64,000 nucleotides of DNA from Marinagarivorans cellulosilyticus. GTDB taxonomy: Bacteria; Pseudomonadota; Gammaproteobacteria; Pseudomonadales; Cellvibrionaceae. The stretch spans positions 2,386,685 through 2,450,684 of the forward strand of contig NZ_AP023086.1 of the NCBI RefSeq assembly GCF_021655555.1, read 5' to 3'. Every line of letters begins with the position of its first letter. Within the stretch, counting starts at the first letter, position 1. Shown piece after piece: positions 53,214 to 61,015 of the stretch. A program made the translations under genes and the position numbers. The notes beneath the pieces are model-generated. The model did not search any database, was not told the origin of the DNA, and saw nothing but the letters and a program-made list of their open reading frames with translations.

Positions 53214-53955
53214 CCAAACCTATGCGGTTTATCAGCAAAGTCTGGAACTGGTTTGGCATAATGAAAATACAGTTAGTGTTATTTTTAATGTAGTGCCAAG
53301 CATAGCGTTAACGGATGTTATAGGTTACGCGCAACAGCTTATATCGCAGCAGTTTGCTGCCGCTGTTATCGATACTATTCCTGCCTATAACGGCTTGATG
53401 TTGGTCTTTGATTTTTCAGTAGAATCCCCTGAGTTGCTGGCTAAGGCTATTTTAGACAGCCTAAAAAATAGTGCGTTAGGGTCTATTGAAAAAGCGAGTA
53501 ATGATACCGATATTTTAACTATTCCAGTGTGTTACCACCGAGATATGGCGCCTGATTTACCGGCGTTAGCCAGTTGCGCAGGCTTGGGTATTGATGAGGT
53601 TATTGCAGTACACAGCCAAGCGACTTATACCGTATGTGCCTTGGGTTTTGCGCCGGGCTTTCCTTATTTAGGTTTTGTTGATGCGCGCATTGCGAAGCCT
53701 CGTTTAGCGACACCAAGGCAAAATGTCGCGGCCGGTTCAATTGGTATAGCGGATAATCAAACGGGGGTTTATCCGAGCGCATCGCCTGGTGGCTGGAATA
53801 TTATTGGTCGTACGCCGCTGGTGTGTTTTGATATTCAGCGGCCAGTATCACAGGCGAGCATTTTTTCGGTAGGGCAAAAGGTGCGTTTTGAGCCGGTATC
53901 ACGCAGCGATTATGCTGCTTTGAATAACAAATTTAGCAGGCGGGGCTGCGCGTAG
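53194..53955 (+). CDS. pxpB: 5-oxoprolinase subunit B (KipI/allophanate hydrolase subunit 1 family)
   Basis: 253 residues. Signatures: IPVCYHRDMAPDLPALA, VIAVHSQATYTVCALGFAPGFPYLGFVD in parts, TPRQNVAAGSIGIADNQTGVYPSASPGGWNIIGRTP in parts. PxpB with PxpC forms the catalytic part that works with PxpA. The start lies inside the end of yhdP; the first ~20 residues are less conserved, so a slightly later start is possible. The stop overlaps pxpC by one base. Confidence 0.92.
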   Translation: MTAPKTNQTYAVYQQSLELVWHNENTVSVIFNVVPSIALTDVIGYAQQLISQQFAAAVIDTIPAYNGLMLVFDFSVESPELLAKAILDSLKNSALGSIEKASNDTDILTIPVCYHRDMAPDLPALASCAGLGIDEVIAVHSQATYTVCALGFAPGFPYLGFVDARIAKPRLATPRQNVAAGSIGIADNQTGVYPSASPGGWNIIGRTPLVCFDIQRPVSQASIFSVGQKVRFEPVSRSDYAALNNKFSRRGCA

Positions 53956-54887
53956 TGTCGGGGTTTGGTTTATTACAAATACTAAAAGCTAGCGGTAAAA
54001 TCACAACCCAAGATTTGGGTCGCAAAGGTTGGTTGCACTTAGGTATTTGTGAAAGTGGCGCCGCTGATGAAATGGCCTTTTTATGGGCGAATTTTTTAGT
54101 CGGTAATGTCGCAAATCGCTTGGCCAATAGCACAACCTTAGAGATTACCTTGGGGCAGGTAAGCTTAATTTTTACTGCGGCAACCACGGCGGCTTTAACC
54201 GGGGCAAGCACACCTGCTTTTTTAAACGACAAACCTATTCCGTGCTGGCAAAGTTTTCGGGTGGCCGCGGGCGATGTTTTGCGTTTATCGTTACCTAAAT
54301 TTGGCTTGATTAATTATTTAGCCGTTCAAAATGGCTTTAAAGTACAGCGGGTTTGCGGCAGTACAAGCATTTGTGAACGCGAAGGGCTTGGCCCTTTTAA
54401 TGGTCGTCAACTGCAAGTAAAGCAGTGCATTGGTTACTCTGTGCCTAATCAAACTAATCCTATTCGATCTGTCCCTGCGCACTACATTCCCGAATATCAT
54501 GGCCAAAACATTCCTTTTATGCCGGCGGAAAAGGTTGCTGTGAGTAAGTGCTTATCGGGCGCGTACTTCACCGTAACCCCAGCGACCAATCGCATGGGCT
54601 GCCGCCTAGAGGGGCAGGCCATTGAGTGGGTGGGCGAGGGCGGTACGCAATGCGTTAGCCAAGGCATGCCCTATGGTGCAATTCAATTGCCACCTGATGG
54701 CCAACCCATTGCGTTATTGAAGGACAGGCAAACAATGGGGGGGTACCTGTTGTTGGGTTGTTTGTCGCGTTTTGGGGGCGGGCGTTTAGCGCAATGCAGG
54801 CCCGGTGAAAGGGTTAGCTTTGTTGCTATTTCACGCATGCAGGCTATTGAACAGCTGCGCCAACGCAATGTTTTTTTTGGTTTATAG
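53955..54887 (+). CDS. pxpC: 5-oxoprolinase subunit C (biotin-dependent carboxyltransferase-like)
   Basis: 310 residues, GTG start overlapping the pxpB stop. Signatures: TTQDLGRKGWLHLGICESGAADE in parts, ANFLVGN, EITLGQVSL, ATNRMGCRLEG, EGGTQCVSQGMPYGAIQLPPDGQPIALLKDRQTMGGY in parts. The family is the KipA/allophanate hydrolase subunit 2 group. With PxpA and PxpB it opens 5-oxoproline. Convergent with the PilZ gene, 12 bases apart. Confidence 0.93.
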   Translation: MSGFGLLQILKASGKITTQDLGRKGWLHLGICESGAADEMAFLWANFLVGNVANRLANSTTLEITLGQVSLIFTAATTAALTGASTPAFLNDKPIPCWQSFRVAAGDVLRLSLPKFGLINYLAVQNGFKVQRVCGSTSICEREGLGPFNGRQLQVKQCIGYSVPNQTNPIRSVPAHYIPEYHGQNIPFMPAEKVAVSKCLSGAYFTVTPATNRMGCRLEGQAIEWVGEGGTQCVSQGMPYGAIQLPPDGQPIALLKDRQTMGGYLLLGCLSRFGGGRLAQCRPGERVSFVAISRMQAIEQLRQRNVFFGL

Positions 54888-54899
54888 CTTCGCAAAACA

Positions 54900-55436
54900 T
54901 TAAGGTGCTGGCTGGTTGCGGCGCTCGGCTAATAATGTACTTTGGCGGCGTACCACATGTTGGATAAGTTTTTCTTGTACAGCTTCGCGTAAATTTAAAA
55001 AGTCGACTCGCCAAATAAACTCATCACTTTCGCCTTGATGGCAGTCTACAAGCAAGCCATCCACTTCTAGTTTTTCTTCGTCGTCTAATACTAAAAATAG
55101 GCGTAAGTGGGCGCCAATATCTAGCGGGGAATCCTCGGCGAAAGCTAACCCGCAAGCGCTCATATTCACTTTGCGAGCGCGGTAGGCGAGTGTTGTTTTG
55201 GTGTGTTTATCGACTTGGGTTAAACGTTCGATCTTTTGGTTTAATAATGCGATTAATTCAATAAGCTCTGGATGTACATGCTTTTGCTCGGCAATTAAAA
55301 TTTCCATGCGCCGGTCTTGGTCTGCAATTAATTCAAAGGTGTCGTCTGCGCTACTTTCTTGTTTAGAGTGAACGACTTGGTAGCTTAATTTAACGGTATC
55401 GTTAATACGAAAATAGCGGCGACGTTCCGATGACAT
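54900..55436 (-). CDS. PilZ-domain c-di-GMP effector-type protein
   Basis: 178 residues. The N-terminus SSERRRYFRIND is the RxxxR c-di-GMP-binding motif, here separated from the main barrel by a helical insert of about 75 residues. The (D/N)xSxxG motif appears as VNMSACGLAF with Ala/Cys at variable positions, followed by LRLFLVLDD strands. AGGAG precedes the ATG. It lies 9 bases behind pomB in the same operon, so it may couple cyclic di-GMP to stator function, by analogy with other PilZ brake proteins. Confidence 0.82.
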   Translation of the reverse strand: MSSERRRYFRINDTVKLSYQVVHSKQESSADDTFELIADQDRRMEILIAEQKHVHPELIELIALLNQKIERLTQVDKHTKTTLAYRARKVNMSACGLAFAEDSPLDIGAHLRLFLVLDDEEKLEVDGLLVDCHQGESDEFIWRVDFLNLREAVQEKLIQHVVRRQSTLLAERRNQPAP

Positions 55437-55445
55437 TATAAGCTC

Positions 55446-56432
55446 CTAAAATATTTCTTCGGGTTGTAGTTCAAAGAGGTAGTCGGGTTCGAGTTTTAAG
55501 TCGCGCAAAATATCGGCGCCATCGGGTGACTGCAAAACCGCTTTATCATCTTCGGATAAATCGTCGTCTAAGCTTTGTAAAATTAAAATTTCTACGCGGC
55601 GGTTTTTCGCTCGATCATCAGCGCTGTTGTTGCTGGCTAGAGGTTTGGTATCTGCCATGCCGCTTACCTCAAAACGACGTGAATTAATAACATTGCCACG
55701 CATTAATTCGTGAGCAACGGATACTGCCCGCGCGGAAGATAATTCCCAGTTTGAGCGAAAACGTGCGGTATTTATGGGGATGTTGTCTGTATGCCCTTCG
55801 ACCTTAACGTGACCGGGCTTAAGGGCTAAAACTGCTTGCACTTCTTGCAGTACGTCGCGGTATTCTGGTTTGAGTGTGGCCGATCCAGAGCCGAACGAGC
55901 CTTTTTCCCGAATGCGAATAATTATTTTTCGGCCTTCGGTTTCAATTTCAATTTGACCGGCTAAAATCTGTGCGCTTAGCGCATCGGCTAGCTCGTAGGC
56001 TATTTGCTCGGTTTGTTTTTCGAGTTCTTCTAGCACTTCTTTTACACGCGCTTTTACGCCGGCATCGTAGCCTTCTTCACCTTGTTCAACATCAAAGTCT
56101 TCAGAGCATTCAACCTTGAGTGACATTTCGGTCACATCTTGTGTGGTTTGGAATATCTCGTTGATAGGGGTTGGCTCTGGCCTTCCTGGGCTAAATTCTT
56201 GTGCAATAATGCTGGTGCCTTTTGGTGGGTCGGTGACATTCACTTTGTTTTGAACGCCAAAAGCCTGCGCCATCGAGCCGGCTAAGCGCTTAAACTTCAT
56301 CGCGTCCATTTCAGAGAACGACAACAGCAAAACGAAAAAGCACATTAGCAAAGACATCAAATCTGCAAACGTGCCCATCCAAGCCGGCAGGCCTGCCTTA
56401 CATTTGCACTTATCCTCATCTTCATCACTCAT
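55446..56432 (-). CDS. pomB: Flagellar motor stator protein PomB (MotB family)
   Basis: 328 residues. The single transmembrane helix (LMSLLMCFFVLLLSFSEMD) carries the ion-binding Asp24 in GTFADLM, just before a plug-like region, and the C-terminal OmpA-like peptidoglycan-binding domain has VEGHTDNIPINTARFRSNWELSSARA in parts. A Cys-rich acidic N-terminus (DEDEDKCKCK) precedes the helix. By sequence type it is a PomB-like, probably sodium-driven subunit. Confidence 0.92.
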   Translation of the reverse strand: MSDEDEDKCKCKAGLPAWMGTFADLMSLLMCFFVLLLSFSEMDAMKFKRLAGSMAQAFGVQNKVNVTDPPKGTSIIAQEFSPGRPEPTPINEIFQTTQDVTEMSLKVECSEDFDVEQGEEGYDAGVKARVKEVLEELEKQTEQIAYELADALSAQILAGQIEIETEGRKIIIRIREKGSFGSGSATLKPEYRDVLQEVQAVLALKPGHVKVEGHTDNIPINTARFRSNWELSSARAVSVAHELMRGNVINSRRFEVSGMADTKPLASNNSADDRAKNRRVEILILQSLDDDLSEDDKAVLQSPDGADILRDLKLEPDYLFELQPEEIF

Positions 56433-56452
56433 AGCGAGTTAGCGCTGGTGAA

Positions 56453-57211
56453 TTACTCTTCACCGGGATCGCGCTTGCCCTCCGGAAGGTAGTTGCGCAA
56501 CATGCCGTCGATTACGCGAGGGTTTTGCCCATTCTGAATAGCGATGAGCGCGTCGATAACTAAGCTTTTAATCATGGCTTCCTCCGCGGCGCGCAGGGCA
56601 AGTTTATCGGCCATGGGTTGGCAAATGGCGTTGGCAATAATGGCGCCGTACAGCGTTGTAAGAAGGGCAACGGCCATTGCAGGGCCGATGGCTTTAGGGT
56701 CGTCCATGTTGGCCAGCATGGCCACAAGGCCAATGAGTGTGCCTATCATTCCCATCGCTGGTGCCATTTCCGCCATGTTGGCAAAAATAGAGGCGCCAAC
56801 GGCGTGGCGTTCTTCGGCTTTACTTTTGTCTTTGGACAGCAATGTTTTAACAACGTCGGGTTCGTGGCCGTCGACTAATAACTGAATGCCACGCTTTAAA
56901 AAGTCATTACTGACTTCTTTGCCTTCTAGTGACAGAAGGCCGCCTTTGCGAGCTTCGTCAGCTAGGCCAACAACTTCGTTAATAAGCTCAACAGGGTCGG
57001 TGCTGCTGAATTTAAAGCTTTTGCCTGCAACCTTAATAGCGCCCAAAAACTGCCCAAGCCCATACTTGGCCATAACCGCAAAAATGGTACCCCCAACTAC
57101 GATAACGACTGAGGGTATGTTGACGAACATGCCTAACTGGCCACTCATCAACATAGAGATGACGATAAGGGCGAGCGCACCCACAATCCCGACTAACGAT
57201 GCTAAATCCAC
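56453..57211 (-). CDS. pomA: Flagellar motor stator protein PomA (MotA family)
   Basis: 252 residues from the GTG at 57211, chosen because AGGGAG lies 6 bases upstream and the protein then begins (M)DLASLVGIVGAL, as in PomA; an upstream frame would add 15 unrelated residues. Four membrane helices and the MEMAPAMGMIGTLIGLVAML-type segment (here AEMAPAMGMIGTLIG) are clear. It forms the ion channel with PomB. First gene of pomA-pomB-pilZ, 20 bases before pomB. Confidence 0.93.
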   Translation of the reverse strand: MDLASLVGIVGALALIVISMLMSGQLGMFVNIPSVVIVVGGTIFAVMAKYGLGQFLGAIKVAGKSFKFSSTDPVELINEVVGLADEARKGGLLSLEGKEVSNDFLKRGIQLLVDGHEPDVVKTLLSKDKSKAEERHAVGASIFANMAEMAPAMGMIGTLIGLVAMLANMDDPKAIGPAMAVALLTTLYGAIIANAICQPMADKLALRAAEEAMIKSLVIDALIAIQNGQNPRVIDGMLRNYLPEGKRDPGEE

Positions 57212-57518
57212 ACTGTGCTCCCTTGTTTCGGCTGCTGTACTGCTTTCAATTGGCAATGTCGGCGCTTAAAACCTGCTTTTTAGGTTATCGGCCGGTGCTC
57301 TTAAAGATTGAATTTTCCAACTGCAGCGTTATAAGTTATTCATTCTTTGAGTGTAGATGGTTTTAGCCGGTCTTCCGTGAAATTGATGGGAGTCGACTTA
57401 CTATTGGTTTTAACCGTTGGGTTTACGGGTAGCGGTGACCATGTGGCTGCTTTGTGGTTTGACCGGTCTGTGTAAGTTGGGTAATGTGCGCGCTTCTATA
57501 ATGGTCGAGGTTGACGGC
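57212..57518. other. Divergent promoter region between pomA and xseB
   Basis: About 307 bases. A candidate rightward promoter is TTGAAT (57308-57313) and TATAAG (57330-57335) with 16 bases between, which would serve xseB-ispA. An open frame beginning at 57417 reads through the region into xseB but its first 28 residues are hydrophobic filler without family resemblance. Confidence 0.35.
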
Positions 57519-57764
57519 ATGGTCGCGCGTAAAAAAACAGCACATTTCGAGAAGTCTTTGGAGGCCCTAGAGTCAGTTGTTGATGATATGGAAAGTGGCG
57601 AACTTAGCTTAGATGACGCACTGAAAGCCTTCGAAAAGGGTGTCAAATTAACGCAAGAGTGCCAGCAGGCGCTGGATGAGGCTGAGCAAAAAGTCTCTAT
57701 TTTGCTCGGTGATAGTCCTGCTGCTGAACCTGTCCCCTTTGATGCTGGCCCTGCAGACGCTTAA
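57519..57764 (+). CDS. xseB: Exodeoxyribonuclease VII small subunit
   Basis: 81 residues from the ATG at 57519, matching the family length of about 80; GAGG lies 9 bases upstream. An ATG at 57501 would add six residues. The family motif FEKSLEALESVVDDMESGELSLDDALKAFEKGVKL (visible in parts) is intact. It forms exonuclease VII with XseA (not in the window). It is 34 bases before ispA, the conserved xseB-ispA pairing. Confidence 0.93.
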   Translation: MVARKKTAHFEKSLEALESVVDDMESGELSLDDALKAFEKGVKLTQECQQALDEAEQKVSILLGDSPAAEPVPFDAGPADA

Positions 57765-57798
57765 AGCGGTTTTTAACCTTTGAATAAAGAATGCTTTT

Positions 57799-58668
57799 GT
57801 GAATGACTCATTAACACTATTTGTGGACCGCTATCTGCCTGAAATTGAGCAGCATCTCGCGGCCGCCTTGCCTGCGCCTATAAACGGGGGGGAGCGTTTG
57901 CGCGAGGCCATGGCCTATAGCCTGCTTAATGGCGGCAAGCGTATTCGGCCTATTTTAACCTTGGCTGCAGCGCAAGCGTGCGGTGGCATTGGCAGCGCGA
58001 CTTGGCCAGCGGTGGTGGCGGTAGAGTATATACACGCCTACAGCTTGATTCACGACGATTTGCCTGCGATGGATGACGATGATTTACGTCGTGGCAAACC
58101 GACTTGCCACATTGCCTTTGATGAGGCTACGGCCATATTGGCCGGCGATGCGCTTCAATGCTCTGCTTTTGAGTGCTTATCCAAGCAGGCCGAAACGCTA
58201 ACCATGGTGGCGCCACTTGCCAAGGCTGCTGGTGCGCGCGGTATGGTTGTTGGTCAGGCTGTTGACCTTGCTGCAGTGGCGCAGCAGCTGAGCCTTGAGC
58301 AGTTGAGCCATATGCACAAACATAAAACGGGTGCGCTCATCGAGGTAAGTGTGCAGCTGGGCGCCATGTCGGCGGGTGCTTCGCCCGCACAATTGAATGC
58401 CTTGGCTGAATACGCTAATGCTATCGGTTTGGCGTTTCAGGTGCAGGACGATATTCTTGATGTAACAGCAGACACCCAAGTTCTTGGCAAGCAGCAAGGC
58501 GCCGATGCGGCAAATAATAAGCCCACATATGTCAGTTTGTTGGGTTTGGAGGGGGCGCAGCAAAAGGCGAAGCAGCTGGTCGCGCAGGCTTTGGTAGCGT
58601 TAGAGATATTCCCAGATGCACACCTATTGGCGGCTATTGCGCATTACATTGTTAATCGCGAAAAGTAG
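57799..58668 (+). CDS. ispA: Farnesyl diphosphate synthase
   Basis: 289 residues, GTG start. The first Asp-rich motif is DDLPAMDDDDLRRG and the second is QDDILD; YSLLNGGKRIRP marks the substrate pocket. It condenses DMAPP/GPP with IPP to make FPP for quinones and undecaprenyl phosphate. In most gammaproteobacteria dxs follows directly; here the next gene is a convergent hydroxylase, so dxs must be elsewhere. Confidence 0.95.
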   Translation: MNDSLTLFVDRYLPEIEQHLAAALPAPINGGERLREAMAYSLLNGGKRIRPILTLAAAQACGGIGSATWPAVVAVEYIHAYSLIHDDLPAMDDDDLRRGKPTCHIAFDEATAILAGDALQCSAFECLSKQAETLTMVAPLAKAAGARGMVVGQAVDLAAVAQQLSLEQLSHMHKHKTGALIEVSVQLGAMSAGASPAQLNALAEYANAIGLAFQVQDDILDVTADTQVLGKQQGADAANNKPTYVSLLGLEGAQQKAKQLVAQALVALEIFPDAHLLAAIAHYIVNREK

Positions 58669-58716
58669 ATTGCCGAAAATGGCGGGGCCTTCTTAGGGTT
58701 GCGTGCTTTGATTGCT

Positions 58717-58753
58717 GCCGTAATGTAAACGCAAAATGCGCCTGCATTACGGC
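58717..58753. terminator. Hairpin between convergent ispA and the hydroxylase gene
   Basis: Arms GCCGTAATG (58717-58725) and CATTACGGC (58745-58753), with an inner CGC/GCG pair. No T run follows on either strand, so it is a possible but not classical terminator. Confidence 0.45.
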
Positions 58754-58761
58754 AAGCCATC

Positions 58762-59679
58762 TTAGAAGAATAAAGCCCAAATAATCAAAGCAAAAAGCAC
58801 ATACTTAAGCAGATAATACAAAGGCTTGTTTTTCGCCTTAATTTTTTTACCTAGCAGACGCACCCCGTAAACATAACCAAATAGCTTATTGATTGCACCT
58901 ACCTTGTCGCCCGGCTGATTTTTTGAAACTGCTGCGCCCATCACTACTCGCGAAAACAGCGCGTTGATCCAAGACGCAGGTGCAAACCACATGGGGCGAA
59001 CGACATCGCAAAATAAAACAATGCGCTGTTGTTCGGTATCGTTTTTGGCGTAGTGAATGAAGGTTTCATCAAACATAACAGATTCACCATTGTGCCAAAC
59101 GTAAGGTTCGCCATCGACATAAATAGCGCACTTTTCGTCGCCTGGGGCGGTTAACGCTAAGTGGTAGCGCAGCGAGCCGGCATAAGGGTCGCGGTGTTGT
59201 TGCAGTTTGGCTCCAGGTGGTAGCGATGCAAACATTGCGGCTTTAATGGATGGCACTTGTTTGAGTAAAGCTACGGTTTTAGGGCACATATCGTTGGCAG
59301 AATTTAAGTCGTTGCCGTACCACTTTAAATAAAAACGTTTCCAGCCGGTGCGGAAAAACGAGTTAAATCCTACGTCATCTAAATTTTGTGAGGCAACAAT
59401 GCGCTGCTGCGATTGCAGAGCAAGAGCTTCATCGCGAATGATTTCCCAGTTGTCTTCCAGCAGTTTGAGTGCCGGGTAATCTTTTGGGTCGTGGTAGGGC
59501 GTAGATGGCGCTTTAGAAAACGCATATAGCAGGCAATTAATGGGCGACATAATCGTGGAGTGATCAAACAGCTGTCGCGAAAAACGGTGGCGGACTTTGC
59601 CGCGAAAATGAACATAGCAGCCGCCCATTGCAAACAACAATAAAACCCAAATGCCGCTGGGAATAGAAAAATCAGACAA
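58762..59679 (-). CDS. Aspartyl/asparaginyl beta-hydroxylase-family membrane dioxygenase, LpxO-like
   Basis: 305 residues from the TTG at 59679, which has AGGAGGTG 6 bases upstream. A membrane helix lies at each end (IWVLLLFAMGGCYVHF and YYLLKYVLFALIIWALFF). The Fe(II)/2-oxoglutarate site is visible as LQQHRDPYAGSLRYHL (HxD) and ETFIHYAKND (distal His), with the cosubstrate Arg in QQRIVLF. LpxO proteins of this type hydroxylate a lipid A acyl chain at the inner membrane; that substrate is an inference. Confidence 0.82.
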   Translation of the reverse strand: MSDFSIPSGIWVLLLFAMGGCYVHFRGKVRHRFSRQLFDHSTIMSPINCLLYAFSKAPSTPYHDPKDYPALKLLEDNWEIIRDEALALQSQQRIVASQNLDDVGFNSFFRTGWKRFYLKWYGNDLNSANDMCPKTVALLKQVPSIKAAMFASLPPGAKLQQHRDPYAGSLRYHLALTAPGDEKCAIYVDGEPYVWHNGESVMFDETFIHYAKNDTEQQRIVLFCDVVRPMWFAPASWINALFSRVVMGAAVSKNQPGDKVGAINKLFGYVYGVRLLGKKIKAKNKPLYYLLKYVLFALIIWALFF

Positions 59680-59908
59680 GGTACACCTCCTGTATTGTGC
59701 TGGGGAATTCTAGCAAGAACGTCGCGCCACAGCTAATGAATACGCTGGGAATAGTCAGCATAGATAGTTGCGAGCGTTTGCGGTTTGAGTTGAGTGTCGC
59801 TAAAAAGTGGGTGTCTAGTTTTGGATGAAAAATAATAGGTCAATAATGTATAAAAAATGTGGACAATAAGATTGCTTGCTAAAGCGCAAAAATACATTAC
59901 AGAGATTG
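59680..59908. other. Intergenic region between the hydroxylase gene and ffs
   Basis: About 230 AT-rich bases. Reading leftward it contains the 3' flank of the SRP RNA gene and the promoter of the hydroxylase gene. I see no clear terminator hairpin after ffs and no gene. Confidence 0.4.
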
Positions 59909-60014
59909 GGTGGCGGTTCAGCCGCACCTCGGCACACAGTCATACTACTACCGTTGCTCCCTTCCGGGCCTGGCGGGGTTTGCAGCGAACTGTTGCGAAG
60001 GGACCAAACCGCCA
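59909..60014 (-). ncRNA. ffs: 4.5S RNA, bacterial signal recognition particle RNA
   Basis: On the minus strand about 106 bases begin ATGGCGGTTTGG and end GAACCGCCAC, so the ends pair. The centre carries the universal SRP domain IV elements: CCAGGCCCGGAAGGGAGCA with the GGAAG-type tetraloop and the asymmetric internal loop. It folds as the short enterobacterial-type SRP RNA that binds Ffh. It lies 51 bases downstream (leftward) of the tRNA-Met remnant, same orientation. Confidence 0.93.
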
Positions 60015-60065
60015 TAGAGCGGGTATCGATAAACTGACCCCGAAACATATAGCCTTGAAACATGA

Positions 60066-60117
60066 TGGTGGCTAGGGGGAGACTTGAACTCCCGACCCCA
60101 GCATTATGAGTGTAGTG
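60066..60117 (-). tRNA. 3' half of an elongator tRNA-Met gene, element attachment site
   Basis: On the minus strand the sequence contains an anticodon loop CTCATAA (CAT), TGCTGGGGTC, a perfect T-arm GGGAG-TTCAAGT-CTCCC, acceptor 3' strand CCTAGCC, discriminator A and CCA. The expected 5' half (acceptor GGCTAGG, D-arm) is missing, and the 5' side of the anticodon stem (CTACA) no longer pairs fully with TGCTG. This is the duplicated tRNA end left at one junction of an integrated element; an intact tRNA-Met should lie at the other junction outside the window. Confidence 0.85.
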
Positions 60118-60170
60118 GATCATTTTTGATTGGAAAATAGGTCGTTTTTTCTCCGTATGAGGAGATAAAA

Positions 60171-61013
60171 ATGTCAAAAACATACGGTGTATTCTGCACA
60201 AAGGGTGGGGTCGGGAAGTCTACTACAGCAGCTAACTTAGGTGCAATTCTTGCGGATATGCACCAAAAAGTATTACTCATCGACGGTGATCCACAGCAAT
60301 CGCTATCCCGCTGGTACCCACTATCTAAAACCGCCCCATTTGGATTGACGCAGCTGTACAAGTCAGCAAGTGCTGAAGGTTGTATCAGTAGCACTGTGAT
60401 CGATGGGTTAGATATCGTCCTAAATGACGACCCCTCCAAAGACCCGGCTATCGCGACCTTCTTACGCGAGAGCTTTTACAACTCGTTCAACTTAAAAAAA
60501 GCGATTGAGAATCTGGGTGATCAGTACGATTACGTAATTATTGATACTCAGGGCTCTAAAGGGATCATACAAGAGACCGTTTTAATCGCATCCGATGTTG
60601 TTTTGAGCCCTGTACAGCCGAATGGGTTGGATGCAAGGGAATTCATAAATGGCACCTTAGCTTCCTATAACCAACTGATTCCAAAGCCAGGATATCCAAA
60701 TATGACGGGGCGTGTTGCGCCACCGCCACTTCGGGTACTGATAAACATGGCTGATAGAACGACCATGACTGAAGGGGTCGTGAAGCAGTTGCGGAAGCGG
60801 TTCGATGCCGAAGCAGACCACCACATAACCGTCCTCAATACCCAAATTCCCGACTTGAAAAGCTACAAAGAAGCCTTTTCAGCGCAGTCACCTGTACATC
60901 GTTACGAGCGGCACCGTGGTGGGCCAACGCTTTCGGCACTCCAGATTATGAAAAAGCTAGTGCATGAACTCGAACCCAAACTGATTGACGTATCGCCAAG
61001 CTGGAAGAAATAG
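60171..61013 (+). CDS. ParA-family ATPase of the integrative element
   Basis: 280 residues. The deviant Walker A KGGVGKSTTAANLG is at residues ~11-24, with LIDGDPQQSLS and YDYVIIDTQGSKG following. It is the Soj/ParA protein that opens the stability module of PFGI-1-like elements, keeping excised circles segregating properly. TGAGGAG precedes the ATG. It lies only about 55 bases inside the element and 2 bases before the ParB-like gene. Confidence 0.92.
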   Translation: MSKTYGVFCTKGGVGKSTTAANLGAILADMHQKVLLIDGDPQQSLSRWYPLSKTAPFGLTQLYKSASAEGCISSTVIDGLDIVLNDDPSKDPAIATFLRESFYNSFNLKKAIENLGDQYDYVIIDTQGSKGIIQETVLIASDVVLSPVQPNGLDAREFINGTLASYNQLIPKPGYPNMTGRVAPPPLRVLINMADRTTMTEGVVKQLRKRFDAEADHHITVLNTQIPDLKSYKEAFSAQSPVHRYERHRGGPTLSALQIMKKLVHELEPKLIDVSPSWKK

Positions 61014-61015
61014 CT

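Noticed and set aside
57417..57518. N-terminal extension of XseB
   Set aside because: The extra residues have no family match and the ATG at 57519 with GAGG upstream gives the normal length.
60066..60145. Complete tRNA-Met at the element border
   Set aside because: The 5' acceptor strand, D-arm and a matching 5' anticodon stem are absent, so only the 3' half is present.
59815..60201. 128-codon minus-strand frame across the SRP RNA and the tRNA remnant
   Set aside because: It runs through two RNA genes and the element junction; no protein family is recognisable.
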